Origin: Desulfobacteraceae bacterium
GTDB lineage: Bacteria > Desulfobacterota > DSM-4660 > Desulfatiglandales > Desulfatiglandaceae
Length of the DNA stretch: 64,000 nt
Direction of reading: 5' to 3'
Assembly: GCA_030613055.1 (NCBI GenBank)
Contig: JAUWMR010000021.1
Coordinates: forward strand, 1-64,000
In this document: one piece after another, positions 8,941-18,660 of the stretch
Numbering within the stretch: the first letter of the stretch is position 1
How the letters are laid out: every line of letters begins with the position of its first letter
Program-made: the position numbers and the translations under genes
The notes under the pieces: model-generated
Seen by the model: only the letters and a program-made list of their open reading frames with translations
Databases searched by the model: none
What the model was told of the DNA's origin: nothing

Positions 8941-9972
8941 ATGGACAGAGACAGAGCGGTCGAACAGGCCATTTCTCAGATAGAAAAGCAATTCGGTCGG
9001 GGTTCCATAATGAAAATGGGCGAGGAAGAGATCATAGAAATTCCATCTATTTCCACGGGATCGCTTGCCCTGGACCTTGCACTCGGAATTGGTGGTGTTC
9101 CGAAAGGCAGGGTTATGGAAATCTATGGGCCCGAGTCCTCGGGAAAGACAACGCTGGCCCTGCATATTGCCGCCGAGGCCCAGGTAAGGGAGGGGATGGT
9201 GGCATTCGTGGATGCCGAACATGCTTTAGACGTGGGCTATGCCAGAAAGATCGGCGTTGACGTAGACACCCTGCTTGTCTCACAACCCGACACAGGCGAA
9301 CAGGCATTGGATATCACAGAGATCCTTGTCAGAAGCGGTGCCATTGATGTTTTAATCATCGATTCAGTTGCCGCGCTTGTACCAAGGGCCGAGATTGAGG
9401 GGGATATGGGCGACCACCATATGGGCCTCCAGGCCAGACTGATGTCCCAGGCCTTAAGGAAGCTCACCGCGGTAATCAGTAAATCCATGACCTGCGTCAT
9501 ATTCATAAACCAGATCAGGATGAAAATCGGCGTCATGTTCGGAAATCCCGAGACCACCACAGGAGGCAATGCGCTCAAGTTCTACTCGACCGTACGTCTT
9601 GATATACGGCGGATTGGCGCTATCAAGGATGGTGATCAGGTTGTGGGAAACAGGACTCGTGTAAAAGTTGTAAAAAATAAAATCGCTCCGCCTTTTAAAG
9701 AAGCAGAGTTCGATATTATTTATGGACATGGAATTTCCAAGGAGGGCGATGTTCTTGATTTAGGGGTTTCTTTGGGCGTGGTTGATAAAAGCGGTGCATG
9801 GTATTCCTTCGGAGATGAGAGGATTGGCCAGGGCAGGGAGAACGTAAAAGGTTTTTTGGTCGAAAATAGAGATATAATGGATAAGATTAAAGATTCAATC
9901 CTCGAAAAAACCGGGCTTAAGGAGAGAAGGGAAAAGGTAAAGGATAAGGAAGAGGAAAAACCAAAAAAATAA
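8941..9972 (+). CDS. recA: Recombinase RecA
   Basis: 343 residues. The N-terminus [19 protein letters not shown], the Walker [12 protein letters not shown] near residue 66, the Walker B region LIIDSVAAL and the loop L2 region [17 protein letters not shown] are all intact. It carries strand exchange and activates LexA self-cleavage. A strong AAAGGAGGT lies 8 bp before the ATG. I see no LexA-type CTGT-N8-ACAG operator in the 175-bp spacer. No recX follows; alaS is next, separated by a fragment of a mobile element. Confidence 0.98.
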   Translation: MDRDRAVEQAISQIEKQFGRGSIMKMGEEEIIEIPSISTGSLALDLALGIGGVPKGRVMEIYGPESSGKTTLALHIAAEAQVREGMVAFVDAEHALDVGYARKIGVDVDTLLVSQPDTGEQALDITEILVRSGAIDVLIIDSVAALVPRAEIEGDMGDHHMGLQARLMSQALRKLTAVISKSMTCVIFINQIRMKIGVMFGNPETTTGGNALKFYSTVRLDIRRIGAIKDGDQVVGNRTRVKVVKNKIAPPFKEAEFDIIYGHGISKEGDVLDLGVSLGVVDKSGAWYSFGDERIGQGRENVKGFLVENRDIMDKIKDSILEKTGLKERREKVKDKEEEKPKK

Positions 9973-9979
9973 TTTTTGT

Positions 9980-10034
9980 GTAACACTTTAGCCCTTTGAA
10001 AACAGGACCGGGACATGGGGCTCTCTTTTTTAGG
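9980..10034 (+). mobile_element. Terminal fragment of the 0.33-kb inverted-repeat element
   Basis: This stretch between recA and alaS matches the left end of the element at 51288-51614. Its first 23 bases match the terminal inverted repeat at about 21 positions, and the similarity continues through ACCGGGACATGGGG and the following CTCTCTTTTTT. It stops at about 10034, so only one end remains. Confidence 0.75.
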
Positions 10035-10060
10035 AAACGTCTATAAACACGGATAAAACC

Positions 10061-12703
10061 ATGACTTTCAGAGAAATCAGACAAAAGTTCCTGGCATACT
10101 TCAAGACCCACGGACATGAGCTTGTGGAAAGCGCTTCCCTGATTCCCAAGGATGATCCCACTTTGTTGTTTACAAATGCTGGAATGGTACAGTTCAAGAG
10201 GCTTTTTCTTGGGGAGGAAAAAAGAGGCTATACCAGGGCCGCAACCTCCCAGAAATGCGTGCGGGCAGGAGGAAAACACAATGATCTTGAAAACGTGGGT
10301 TACACACCGAGACACCATACGTTTTTTGAGATGCTCGGAAATTTCTCCTTTGGAGATTACTTCAAGGAAGAGGCCATCACATGGGCCTGGGAACTGCTGA
10401 CAGAAGGCTATGACCTGCCAATGGAAAGGCTGTATGTTTCGGTGTATGAAAACGATGAGGAAGCATACAGGATATGGGAGACCAAAATTGGCATCCCCGC
10501 AGAGCGTATTGTCCGCCTGGGTGAAAAGGATAACTTCTGGGCCATGGGTGAAACAGGGCCCTGCGGTCCATGTTCTGAGATTCATATTGACCAGGGCGCT
10601 TCAATGGGCTGTGGCAAACCTGAATGCGCGCCCGGTTGCGACTGTGATAGATACTTAGAGATATGGAACCTGGTTTTTACTCAGTTTGATCGGGGGGCAG
10701 ACGGAAAGCTAACACCGCTTCCCAGGCCGAATATTGATACGGGCATGGGCCTTGAGAGGATTACTGCCGCAGTTCAGGGTGTTACCTCCAATTATGATAC
10801 AGACCTTTTTAAAGACCTCATAGATCGGATAGAAAACTTGTCAGAACAAAAATATGGCGCGAACAAAAAGCAGGATGTGGCCTTCCGGGTTATCTCTGAC
10901 CACGCGCGTGCAACCACTTTTCTGATCGGTGACGGTATCTTCCCCTCAAATGAGGGAAGAGGCTACACATTAAGGCGCATCATCCGTAGGGCGATTCGGT
11001 TCGGACAGGTTCTTGGCCTTAATGACCCTTTTCTCCGTCTAATTTGCACAGAGGTCATTGAAATAATGGGTCAGGATTATAAAGAACTGGCCCAATCAAG
11101 GGATTTTATTGAAGGTGTTGTGGATAGCGAGGAAAAAAGATTTGCTGATACACTTCATTACAGCATGAGGGTGCTCAACGAAGAGATTGAAGCAATAAAG
11201 TCAAAAGGCGGTGACACAATCCCCGGGGAAGTAGCTTTCAAGCTTTACGATACATATGGATTGTCCGTGGATATCGTTGAGGATGTGGCCCGTGACGAAA
11301 ACCTCCATATAGACATGCAGGGATTTGACATGGCCATGTCCAGACAGAGGTCCCTATCCCAGGAGTCCTGGAAAGGAAGTGGCGAGGAAGAAATACCGGA
11401 GGCCTTACGCAGCCTTATGGCGCGTGATATCACCAGTCGTTTTTTGGGTTATGAAACCCTTGTTTTGGGCGCAGAGGTGGCAGCAATACTTGTAAACGGG
11501 GAAGAAACCTCATCGGTTGAACCAGGAGTCCAGGCAGAAGTGATACTGGATCAAACGCCCTTTTACGGCAAAGCCGGCGGACAGGCCGGGGATATTGGAT
11601 GGTTCCTGCATGGAAGGATGAGATTTCGCGTCACTGACACACTCAAGTACAGCCAGGATCTTATCGTCCACCAGGGTAACGTGGAAGCAGGAACCCTTTC
11701 CGTCGGCGATCAGGTGGAAGCGCGGGTAGATGAAGAAAAAAGAAAGGCCACCGCCACAAACCACTCTGCCACGCACCTTCTTCATGCAGTGCTCCGGGAA
11801 GTGTTAGGCGATCATGTAAAACAGGCAGGGTCCCTGGTTTCACCGGACAGGCTTCGCTTTGACTTCAGCCATTTTACACGGGTAGACCCTGAAAAGCTGG
11901 TAGAAATCGAACGCCTTGTCAACAAACATATCCGTGACAACCTGCCGCTTGATACGACGGAAACCTCCAAGGAAGAGGCCATGAAAACCGGGGCAATGGC
12001 CATTTTTGAAGAGAGATATGGTAAGAGGGTCAGGCTTGTCCGGATTGGCGATGGTATCAGCATGGAATTGTGCGGAGGAACCCATACGGAGCGTACCGGT
12101 GATATTGGTCTTTTTCGGATTGTAAGCGAAAGCGCGGTCGCGGCCAATGTGCGACGTATAGAGGCATTAACCGGCGAAGAAGCTCTTCAATATGACCAGA
12201 GACAAAGCTATGAACTTCGACATGCGGCGTCGCTTTTGAAAACAACTCCCGATAAAGTGGGAGATCGGCTCGCCCGGTTCATAAATGAGTCTAAAGAAAA
12301 GGAAAAAGAACTTGAGTCTCTAAAAGGGAGGCTTCTTTCAAAAAAAACCGGAGATCTTATCACGGGTGTAAAAGACATAGGCGGCATCAAGGTACTTGCA
12401 AGAGAAGTTGAAGTAGCTTCCCCGAAAGAGCTTCGAGAGTCGGCAGACAGAATAAAAGACAAACTACACTCGGGAATTATACTTCTGGGTGCAAGACATG
12501 AGGGCAAGGTAATGCTCATCTGTTCTGTTACCAAGGATCTGGTGGGCCGATTCAAGGCTGGAGATATTATCAAGCGATTGTCAAAAATAGTGGATGGAAA
12601 AGGTGGCGGACGCCCGGATATGGCACAGGGCGGAGGGAGCAAACCTGAAAACTTGGAGAAAGCGCTTGAAGCCCTGGATAACCTAATCAAAGGGGTGAAT
12701 TAA
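10061..12703 (+). CDS. alaS: Alanyl-tRNA synthetase
   Basis: 880 residues, full length. The class II catalytic domain has TNAGMVQFK and KCVRAGGKHNDLENVG. The editing domain has HSATHLLHAVLREVL and CGGTH, the zinc-binding residues that clear mischarged Ser and Gly. The C-terminal C-Ala domain ends with GGGRPDMAQGGG. The last 21 bp overlap the convergent bamD gene. The leader includes the remnant of the dispersed mobile element. Confidence 0.98.
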   Translation: MTFREIRQKFLAYFKTHGHELVESASLIPKDDPTLLFTNAGMVQFKRLFLGEEKRGYTRAATSQKCVRAGGKHNDLENVGYTPRHHTFFEMLGNFSFGDYFKEEAITWAWELLTEGYDLPMERLYVSVYENDEEAYRIWETKIGIPAERIVRLGEKDNFWAMGETGPCGPCSEIHIDQGASMGCGKPECAPGCDCDRYLEIWNLVFTQFDRGADGKLTPLPRPNIDTGMGLERITAAVQGVTSNYDTDLFKDLIDRIENLSEQKYGANKKQDVAFRVISDHARATTFLIGDGIFPSNEGRGYTLRRIIRRAIRFGQVLGLNDPFLRLICTEVIEIMGQDYKELAQSRDFIEGVVDSEEKRFADTLHYSMRVLNEEIEAIKSKGGDTIPGEVAFKLYDTYGLSVDIVEDVARDENLHIDMQGFDMAMSRQRSLSQESWKGSGEEEIPEALRSLMARDITSRFLGYETLVLGAEVAAILVNGEETSSVEPGVQAEVILDQTPFYGKAGGQAGDIGWFLHGRMRFRVTDTLKYSQDLIVHQGNVEAGTLSVGDQVEARVDEEKRKATATNHSATHLLHAVLREVLGDHVKQAGSLVSPDRLRFDFSHFTRVDPEKLVEIERLVNKHIRDNLPLDTTETSKEEAMKTGAMAIFEERYGKRVRLVRIGDGISMELCGGTHTERTGDIGLFRIVSESAVAANVRRIEALTGEEALQYDQRQSYELRHAASLLKTTPDKVGDRLARFINESKEKEKELESLKGRLLSKKTGDLITGVKDIGGIKVLAREVEVASPKELRESADRIKDKLHSGIILLGARHEGKVMLICSVTKDLVGRFKAGDIIKRLSKIVDGKGGGRPDMAQGGGSKPENLEKALEALDNLIKGVN

Positions 12704-13429
12704 CCTGTACCAGAAGGAGTTTTTCCTTTCCTTTATCCTTTCCTGTCTCATTTCCTCTGCGGGCAGTCTTTCCTTGCATTTTTTCAGGTATTCAAGGGCC
12801 TCATGATACTGACCAAAATCAGGGTAGTTTTCGATGATATAGCGATACCGGTCCAAGGCCGCCCGGTATTTTCTTCTTTTATAATAATAATGCCCTACAT
12901 ACAGTTCATATTCCGATAACTTTATGTAACACTCCCTTGTTTTCCGGCGTCCCTTGTTGGCATATTCACTTCTCGGGAACCTTTTGACCAGCCGCTCAAA
13001 TTCATTTTTGGCCAGAAGCGTGTGTGCCTGCGCTCTATCAATAGTACTCACCTGGCTGAAATGACACATACCCTTATGGTAAATCACATAGGGTACATTC
13101 TTGTTCTTGGGATGCAATCTCTCAAATTCATCGTAGGCTTCAAAGGCTTCATCATATTTCTCATTTCTATAAAAGGCCTCGGCCATCTTGAGTTCGGCCT
13201 CTACGGCGAACTCGCTGTAGGGATACCTGTCCTTCAGTTTTTCAAAAATTTCGGTAGCTTCGTCATACCATCCCTTTTCCATTCTTTCCGTCCCATCGTC
13301 CATGAGCTCGGACGGGGAACGATCTTCTTCTTCCCCGAAAAACTTGTCATATAATGCACAACCATTGAGAAAAAAGACAAACAAAACAGGGAGAAAAAGC
13401 CATTTTGCAATGTTTAAGGATTTTTTCAT
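12683..13429 (-). CDS. bamD: Outer-membrane assembly lipoprotein BamD
   Basis: 248 residues. A lipoprotein signal peptide ends at LNGC (cysteine at about 26). TPR-like helical repeats fill the rest: GWYDEATEIFEKLKDRYPYSEFA, EKYDEAFEAYDEFERLHP and RYRYIIENYPDFGQYHEAL are the clearest. This is the YfiO/BamD pattern. BamD is the essential lipoprotein partner of BamA, so the cell has a canonical outer membrane. Start at ATG 13429. The gene lies 12 bp downstream of trxB on the same strand and overlaps alaS tail to tail. Confidence 0.93.
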   Translation of the reverse strand: MKKSLNIAKWLFLPVLFVFFLNGCALYDKFFGEEEDRSPSELMDDGTERMEKGWYDEATEIFEKLKDRYPYSEFAVEAELKMAEAFYRNEKYDEAFEAYDEFERLHPKNKNVPYVIYHKGMCHFSQVSTIDRAQAHTLLAKNEFERLVKRFPRSEYANKGRRKTRECYIKLSEYELYVGHYYYKRRKYRAALDRYRYIIENYPDFGQYHEALEYLKKCKERLPAEEMRQERIKERKNSFWYRLIHPFD

Positions 13430-13441
13430 AATCAGGTCACT

Positions 13442-14356
13442 CTATTTTTGGCTGTCAATATATTTTTCAGCAGCAAATGCTGCTGTAGCGCCTTCACCCA
13501 CGGCCGTGGATATCTGGCGAAGAAGCTTTGATCGGATATCGCCCGCTACAAATAGACCCGGCACAGAGGTCTCCATATCATTATTAGCAATAACAAAACC
13601 TCGTTCATCGAGTTTTACAAAGTCCTTTACCAGTTCATTATTGGGGTTTGTGCCGATAAAGACAAAGACCCCCTGAACAGGGAGACGGAATTCCTTATCC
13701 GTTTTCACATTCTTCAGATCTATCCCCTCTACTCCTGACTCACCAACGATTCGGCTCGCGATAGAGTCCCATACAAATTCAATTTTTTCCTCGGCGAAAG
13801 CCCGCTCCTGGAGTAGTTTAGTGGCTCTCAGCTCATCCCGCCTGTGTATGACATGAATTTTACCGGCAAACCGGGCCAGAAAGAGGGCCTCCTCTATGGC
13901 CGTGTCTCCGCCACCAACGAGTGCAACCTCCTGGTCCCTGTAAAAGGGTCCATCACAGGTAGCGCAGTAGGAAACCCCTTTGCCTGTCAACATGGATTCA
14001 CCCTCAATCCCCAGCTTTTGAGGAGTCGCACCGCACGCCAGGATCAGGGCCCTGGCCTCCAGTTCCCCCCTGTCGGTAACTACCGTCTTAATTTCACTGT
14101 TAAATTTTAATCGGGCAACCTCCTGGTTTTCAATCTTAAGACCAAATCTTTCGGCCTGGCGTTTCATTCTGTCAACCAGCTCAAACCCTGAAATTCCTTC
14201 AACAAAACCCGGATAATTTTCCACCCGGTCCGTGGTAAGGACCTGCCCACCGGGCGCAAGTCTTTCCAGCAGGAGAGTTTTAAGGCGTGCCCTGGCAGCA
14301 TAAATTCCTGCAGTAAGTCCAGCAGGACCAGCACCTATTATAATTAAATCTTCCAC
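13442..14356 (-). CDS. trxB: Thioredoxin reductase
   Basis: 304 residues from a GTG start. FAD site GAGPAG at the N-terminus, redox-active CATC near 134, NADPH site VGGGDTAIEEAL, and the C-terminal FVAGDIRSK FAD segment are present. It reduces the thioredoxin encoded just upstream (trxA at 14433-14756). Together with bamD the three genes form a minus-strand run. Confidence 0.96.
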   Translation of the reverse strand: MEDLIIIGAGPAGLTAGIYAARARLKTLLLERLAPGGQVLTTDRVENYPGFVEGISGFELVDRMKRQAERFGLKIENQEVARLKFNSEIKTVVTDRGELEARALILACGATPQKLGIEGESMLTGKGVSYCATCDGPFYRDQEVALVGGGDTAIEEALFLARFAGKIHVIHRRDELRATKLLQERAFAEEKIEFVWDSIASRIVGESGVEGIDLKNVKTDKEFRLPVQGVFVFIGTNPNNELVKDFVKLDERGFVIANNDMETSVPGLFVAGDIRSKLLRQISTAVGEGATAAFAAEKYIDSQK

Positions 14357-14432
14357 AACAAAAATTCCACGATCACACGATCAAAGGATATTATTTTTGA
14401 GATCAAAATACACAATTAACGTCTCGGAAACT

Positions 14433-14756
14433 TTAGAGCAGTTTCTTCAGCTCTTCTTCTATGTGGCCTTTGGGATGGGCACCTATAATCGTCTGAGCCA
14501 CCTCTCCACCCTTGAACAGGATAAGGGTAGGAATATTTCGGATACCGAACCTTCCGGGTGTATTACGGTTTCCATCTACGTCCATGGAGCCAATTTTTAT
14601 CCTGCCTTTATACTCCTGGGCCAATTCCTCCACTGCGGGCGATACCATTTTGCATGGACCACACCATTCAGCCCAGAAATCAACCATGGCCGGTATATCT
14701 GAATTCATGATTTCTTCATCAAAATTATTATCCGTCACCTCTAATACATCAGACAT
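14433..14756 (-). CDS. trxA: Thioredoxin
   Basis: 107 residues with the WAEWCGPCK active site near residue 32 and the cis-proline segment RNIPTLILFKGG. AGGAGAAAAAAT leads into ATG 14756. It lies immediately upstream of trxB on the same strand, so both members of the thioredoxin system are probably made together. Confidence 0.97.
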   Translation of the reverse strand: MSDVLEVTDNNFDEEIMNSDIPAMVDFWAEWCGPCKMVSPAVEELAQEYKGRIKIGSMDVDGNRNTPGRFGIRNIPTLILFKGGEVAQTIIGAHPKGHIEEELKKLL

Positions 14757-14933
14757 ATTTTTTCTCCTTTACGCCAGCTATTTTCTTTTGTGAAATAAGT
14801 TAATACTGTCCAAATCCTTTGTCAACTCAAAGGCATTTGAGCAATAATACTTCCCTAATAAAAACCATTTGGGGTGTTACCAAGGGAAAACAGATGGTCC
14901 AGGTGAGCACCACAGACATCCTATTCGGCTAAT

Positions 14934-15584
14934 TTACTTCTTCTTTGATGGTGTCAAATCAGGGGGATAGATATATTTGGGATCCATCTGGTAGGTCCAG
15001 GGAAGCCCCCACCACTGCCATCCGTTATGTCGCCTGTGGTTAAAACCATAGGCCTTATTTCTTTTTGCAAGCTGCCTGTAGAATTTATTCCTGTTACTGT
15101 CTTTAAAAAAGGGAAATTCTGCTCCTTCAAAACCATCATTCACATTATACGCGTTTTTGAAACCGGCGGCGATAAGATCCTTAGCTGCGAGTTCACTTCG
15201 GACCCCATCACGGGAAATAATGAGCAAATTGTCGGTTTTTTTAAATACCTTACTTATTTCTTCAACAAAAGATTTATTCTTGTCATTGAATAGATACCCG
15301 CGTTTTTCATCATTTTCACCAAACTCTTTGGTCATAAACATATATGGAAACAGGTATGCATTGACTGGATGTCCCACAAACTGGTATTCAGCCCGTGTCC
15401 TGACATCAATAAGATAGGTATTGGGTACAGTGTTAAGCATATCGTACGCTTCAATACTCAAGATACGTTTTAGCTCCTGTGCGTAACTTTGTCCCACAGA
15501 AAAAAATACGAAGCCGGCGATAATAATGACGACTGCAAAATACGCGTATAAAATCTTTTTCTTCATGACGTTAGTTTTTAACAT
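14934..15584 (-). CDS. Membrane-anchored rhodanese-like protein, active-site Cys absent
   Basis: 216 residues from ATG 15584; an ATG six codons in (15566) is also possible. An N-terminal hydrophobic segment (about 10-30) acts as signal or anchor. The rhodanese fold is recognised from YLIDVRTRAEYQFVGHP and from the ISRDGVRSELAAKDLIAAGF segment. In active rhodaneses that loop reads CRxGxR; here the cysteine position is serine (codon at 15213-15215). Sulfur transfer by the usual persulfide is therefore not expected. The C-terminal 60 residues are rich in aromatic and basic residues with a GWQWWGLPW stretch. It may bind rather than transfer sulfur or oxyanions. Confidence 0.8.
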   Translation of the reverse strand: MLKTNVMKKKILYAYFAVVIIIAGFVFFSVGQSYAQELKRILSIEAYDMLNTVPNTYLIDVRTRAEYQFVGHPVNAYLFPYMFMTKEFGENDEKRGYLFNDKNKSFVEEISKVFKKTDNLLIISRDGVRSELAAKDLIAAGFKNAYNVNDGFEGAEFPFFKDSNRNKFYRQLAKRNKAYGFNHRRHNGWQWWGLPWTYQMDPKYIYPPDLTPSKKK

Positions 15585-15807
15585 ATGTATTATTCCGTAT
15601 CCTGATAAAATTTATCGAGGGCAAATCTTCGAAGTAAGCAGATACTGCTTCTAATATTCCAATAGCTGGTTATTTGTCAATGAAAAATATGAACCTCAAA
15701 ACAACTGCCTTGACATTAATTTCGAGAATGCTTAATATCTGTCGCCATTTATGAGGTCCGGATGCTGTTTATATTAATGGAATACACATTCAACAGGTGA
15801 TTTTCTT

Positions 15808-16917
15808 ATGTCTACTACAAAAGTTTATTTTTCGGACCTCAGGGCATCCGCAAAAGAGAATCTTTTGTCCAAAATGGTGAGGCTTTTAGACGCCGGAGAT
15901 CTCCGGGATATCGTTACACCCCGGGGACTGATTGCTATTAAGCTCCACTTTGGAGAAAAGGGTAATACGGCTTTTATTCGACCTCTTTTCCTGCGGAGGA
16001 TCGCGGACAGGGTTAAGGAATTGGGAGCCTCCCCTTTTTTGACCGATGCCAATACCCTTTATGCCGGGACAAGGAGCGACAGTGTCTCCCATCTGCAAAC
16101 AGCCATACAGAATGGTTTTGCATACTCAGTGGTTAACGCCCCGATTATCATTGCCGATGGCATCAGGGGCGCCTCCTTTTCAATGGTGAAGATCGACCAG
16201 GAAATCATAAAAACAGCCTATTTGGGAAAGGAGATCGTTGAATCGGATGCCCTGATCAGCGTGGCCCATTTCAAAGGGCATGAATTATCCGGATTCGGAG
16301 GCACAATAAAAAATTTAGGGATGGGATGTGCAGCCAGAAAAGGAAAACTGGAGCAGCACTCTGGTTTGTCTCCGAAGGTCAAGCGAAAAAAATGTGCTGG
16401 ATGCGGAGAATGCATTGAGCACTGTGCGCAAAATGCGATCTCGCTGATTGAGGATAAAGCAGTGATCGATCCCAAAAGATGTGTAGGATGCGGGGAATGC
16501 ATACTGATCTGCCAACAGGGAGCGATAAATGTTCAATGGAGTTCGGATATAGCAATTTTCCAGAAAAAGATGGTTGAATACTCCTTTGCCGTGCTGAAGG
16601 GAAAACAGGGTAAGGCATTGTTTGTAAATTTTTTGACTAACATTTCACCGGCCTGCGACTGTTATGGTCACAGCGATGCCCCGATTGTCCCGGATATTGG
16701 GATTATGGTCTCCAAGGATCCCGTGGCCATCGACCAGGCATCAGCGGATATGGTCAACCTCAGAACAGCTGCTGAGAATTCGAGCCTTGGGGCATCTGGT
16801 ACCCCTGGTGAAGACAAATTCCGGAACCTGTACCCTAATATAGACTGGACAATTCAATTGGAGTACGCTGAAAAAATTGGTTTAGGTAGACGCAAATACG
16901 AGCTGGTTACAATATAA
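15808..16917 (+). CDS. DUF362 domain protein with two 4Fe-4S ferredoxin clusters
   Basis: 369 residues. The DUF362 core surrounds an inserted ferredoxin module: CAGCGECIEHC at about 194 and CVGCGECILIC at about 223 give two 4Fe-4S sites. The family is common in anaerobes and is thought to act in electron transfer or metal-centre assembly, without proven substrate. ATG 15808 follows ACAGGTGA. It is 24 bp upstream of the ABC ATPase gene on the same strand, but functional coupling is not evident. Confidence 0.88.
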   Translation: MSTTKVYFSDLRASAKENLLSKMVRLLDAGDLRDIVTPRGLIAIKLHFGEKGNTAFIRPLFLRRIADRVKELGASPFLTDANTLYAGTRSDSVSHLQTAIQNGFAYSVVNAPIIIADGIRGASFSMVKIDQEIIKTAYLGKEIVESDALISVAHFKGHELSGFGGTIKNLGMGCAARKGKLEQHSGLSPKVKRKKCAGCGECIEHCAQNAISLIEDKAVIDPKRCVGCGECILICQQGAINVQWSSDIAIFQKKMVEYSFAVLKGKQGKALFVNFLTNISPACDCYGHSDAPIVPDIGIMVSKDPVAIDQASADMVNLRTAAENSSLGASGTPGEDKFRNLYPNIDWTIQLEYAEKIGLGRRKYELVTI

Positions 16918-16941
16918 ATAGAAATCAATGCAGGAGCCCAA

Positions 16942-17889
16942 ATGATCATTGCAGAAGAACTGACCAAGTATTATGGATTGAAACCTGCTATCCAGGAAGT
17001 GTCATTCCATGTGAATAAAGGTGAGATAGTGGCTTTTCTTGGGCCGAATGGTGCGGGAAAGACCACAATTTTAAGGATTCTTACCTGCTTCATGTCTCCC
17101 ACTTCCGGAAAGGTCCTTGTCGATGGACTGGACAGCCGTACCGATTCCCTGGATGTCAGGAAGCGAATCGGGTTTTTACCGGAAAATGTGCCCCTTTACA
17201 ATGATCTGTCAATAAACCGCTTTCTGGCATTTTCCGGCTCCGTGAAGGGCCTTAAAGGGGAAAAACTGAAGGATGAAATTGAAAGAACAACACTCATCTG
17301 CGGGCTGGCTGACCAGCGGGACAGGTTGATCAAGTATCTTTCAAAGGGCTTAAAGCAGAGAGTGGGATTGGCCCAGGCCCTTTTAAATGATCCGCCTATC
17401 CTTATATTAGACGAGCCAACCACTGGACTGGATCCAGCTCAGATAATAGAAATTCGTGAACTGATTAAAAATTTAGGAGGAGAAAGGACAGTCCTGCTGA
17501 GCACCCATATCCTGCCGGAGGTAAGCCAGCTTTGCCACCGGGTTATTATTATAAACAAGGGCATAATCATTGCGGAGGACACTCCTGATAACCTTTCGGA
17601 AAATATCCAGAAAAAGAAGGGCTTGCGGACGCTCATACGTATTGATGGCCCTCAGGCAGATGTGAGAAACAAGCTCTTGTCAATCGAGGGCGTCTCACAG
17701 GTCGTAGAAGGGGAGAACAAAGGGGAATTTATGGTTAAGAGTGTTTCCGATGACAAAATAAGGCCAATAATCGCCAAAACCATAGTGGAATCCAATTGGG
17801 GACTTGTGGAAATGCGATCAAAAGATATCAGCCTGGAAGAGGTTTTCGTTCAATTAGTCACTGAGGAAAAGGGAGATGTGGAATCATGA
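16942..17889 (+). CDS. ABC transporter ATP-binding protein (GldA-like)
   Basis: 315 residues. Walker A GPNGAGKTT near 38, signature LSKGLKQRVGLAQALL, Walker B LILDEPTTGLDP and H-loop STHILPEV are intact. A C-terminal extension of about 80 residues is typical of ABC-2 exporters. The ATGA overlap with the permease, and the two following genes, match the gldA-gldF-gldG-DUF4340 layout described in gliding Bacteroidota and found widely outside them. The exported substrate is unknown. Confidence 0.9.
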   Translation: MIIAEELTKYYGLKPAIQEVSFHVNKGEIVAFLGPNGAGKTTILRILTCFMSPTSGKVLVDGLDSRTDSLDVRKRIGFLPENVPLYNDLSINRFLAFSGSVKGLKGEKLKDEIERTTLICGLADQRDRLIKYLSKGLKQRVGLAQALLNDPPILILDEPTTGLDPAQIIEIRELIKNLGGERTVLLSTHILPEVSQLCHRVIIINKGIIIAEDTPDNLSENIQKKKGLRTLIRIDGPQADVRNKLLSIEGVSQVVEGENKGEFMVKSVSDDKIRPIIAKTIVESNWGLVEMRSKDISLEEVFVQLVTEEKGDVES

Positions 17890-18656
17890 GACAGATTGCC
17901 GCTATTTTCAAAAAGGAATTGTCTATTTCATTTTCATCGCCAATATTTTATGCTGCTACCTTTATATTTTTAGTCATATCCGGATATTTTTTCTTTAGCA
18001 ACATTGCTGTTTTTAATGATTACAGTTTACGTGCGGCGAGCAACCCTTATCTTTCCGATAGACTAAACCTGTCGGATATGGTCGTTAAACCCTTTTTCGG
18101 GGACCTCTCCATAATCCTGCTTCTCATGCTTCCCCTGATTACCATGAGACTGTATGCCGAAGAGAAAAAGGAGGGAACCATTGAGCTTCTTTTTACGTAC
18201 CCGATCTCTGATTTGGCCACCCTTACGGGCAAATTCTGCGCAACCCTTGTAGTCCTTCTTGCCATGTTAGGGGGCACCATTCCATATTTAATTATCCTGG
18301 AGATCTTCGGCACTCCGGAATGGGGAGTTATCCTTTCAGGGTATCTCGGCATCATCCTGATGGGGGGGAGTTTTATTTCACTTGGCATCTTTACCTCATC
18401 TTTGACAGAAAACCAGATCGTAGCCGCTGTCCTGAGTTTCGGGGCGCTCCTGTTGCTCTGGATGTTCGGGTGGGCCAGGGCAATTGCTGGACCGGAATTG
18501 GGTAGGATACTGGAACATATCTCCTTAGTAAAACATTTAGATTCCTTTGCGAGAGGACTCATAGACAGCAGGGATCTTGTGTTTTACTTTTCGTTCATTT
18601 TCTTCTGGCTTTTTTTGACACTCAGGTTCTTGAATTCACGGTACTGGAGAGGATAG
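17886..18656 (+). CDS. ABC-2 type permease (GldF-like)
   Basis: 256 residues with about six membrane segments, the first at 20-42. The RLYAEEKKEGTIELLFTYPIS segment is the conserved cytoplasmic loop of this exporter family. The ATG overlaps the stop of the ATPase gene, and GldG-like and DUF4340 proteins follow without gaps. The four gene products probably form one membrane complex. Confidence 0.88.
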   Translation: MRQIAAIFKKELSISFSSPIFYAATFIFLVISGYFFFSNIAVFNDYSLRAASNPYLSDRLNLSDMVVKPFFGDLSIILLLMLPLITMRLYAEEKKEGTIELLFTYPISDLATLTGKFCATLVVLLAMLGGTIPYLIILEIFGTPEWGVILSGYLGIILMGGSFISLGIFTSSLTENQIVAAVLSFGALLLLWMFGWARAIAGPELGRILEHISLVKHLDSFARGLIDSRDLVFYFSFIFFWLFLTLRFLNSRYWRG

Positions 18657-18660
18657 CACT

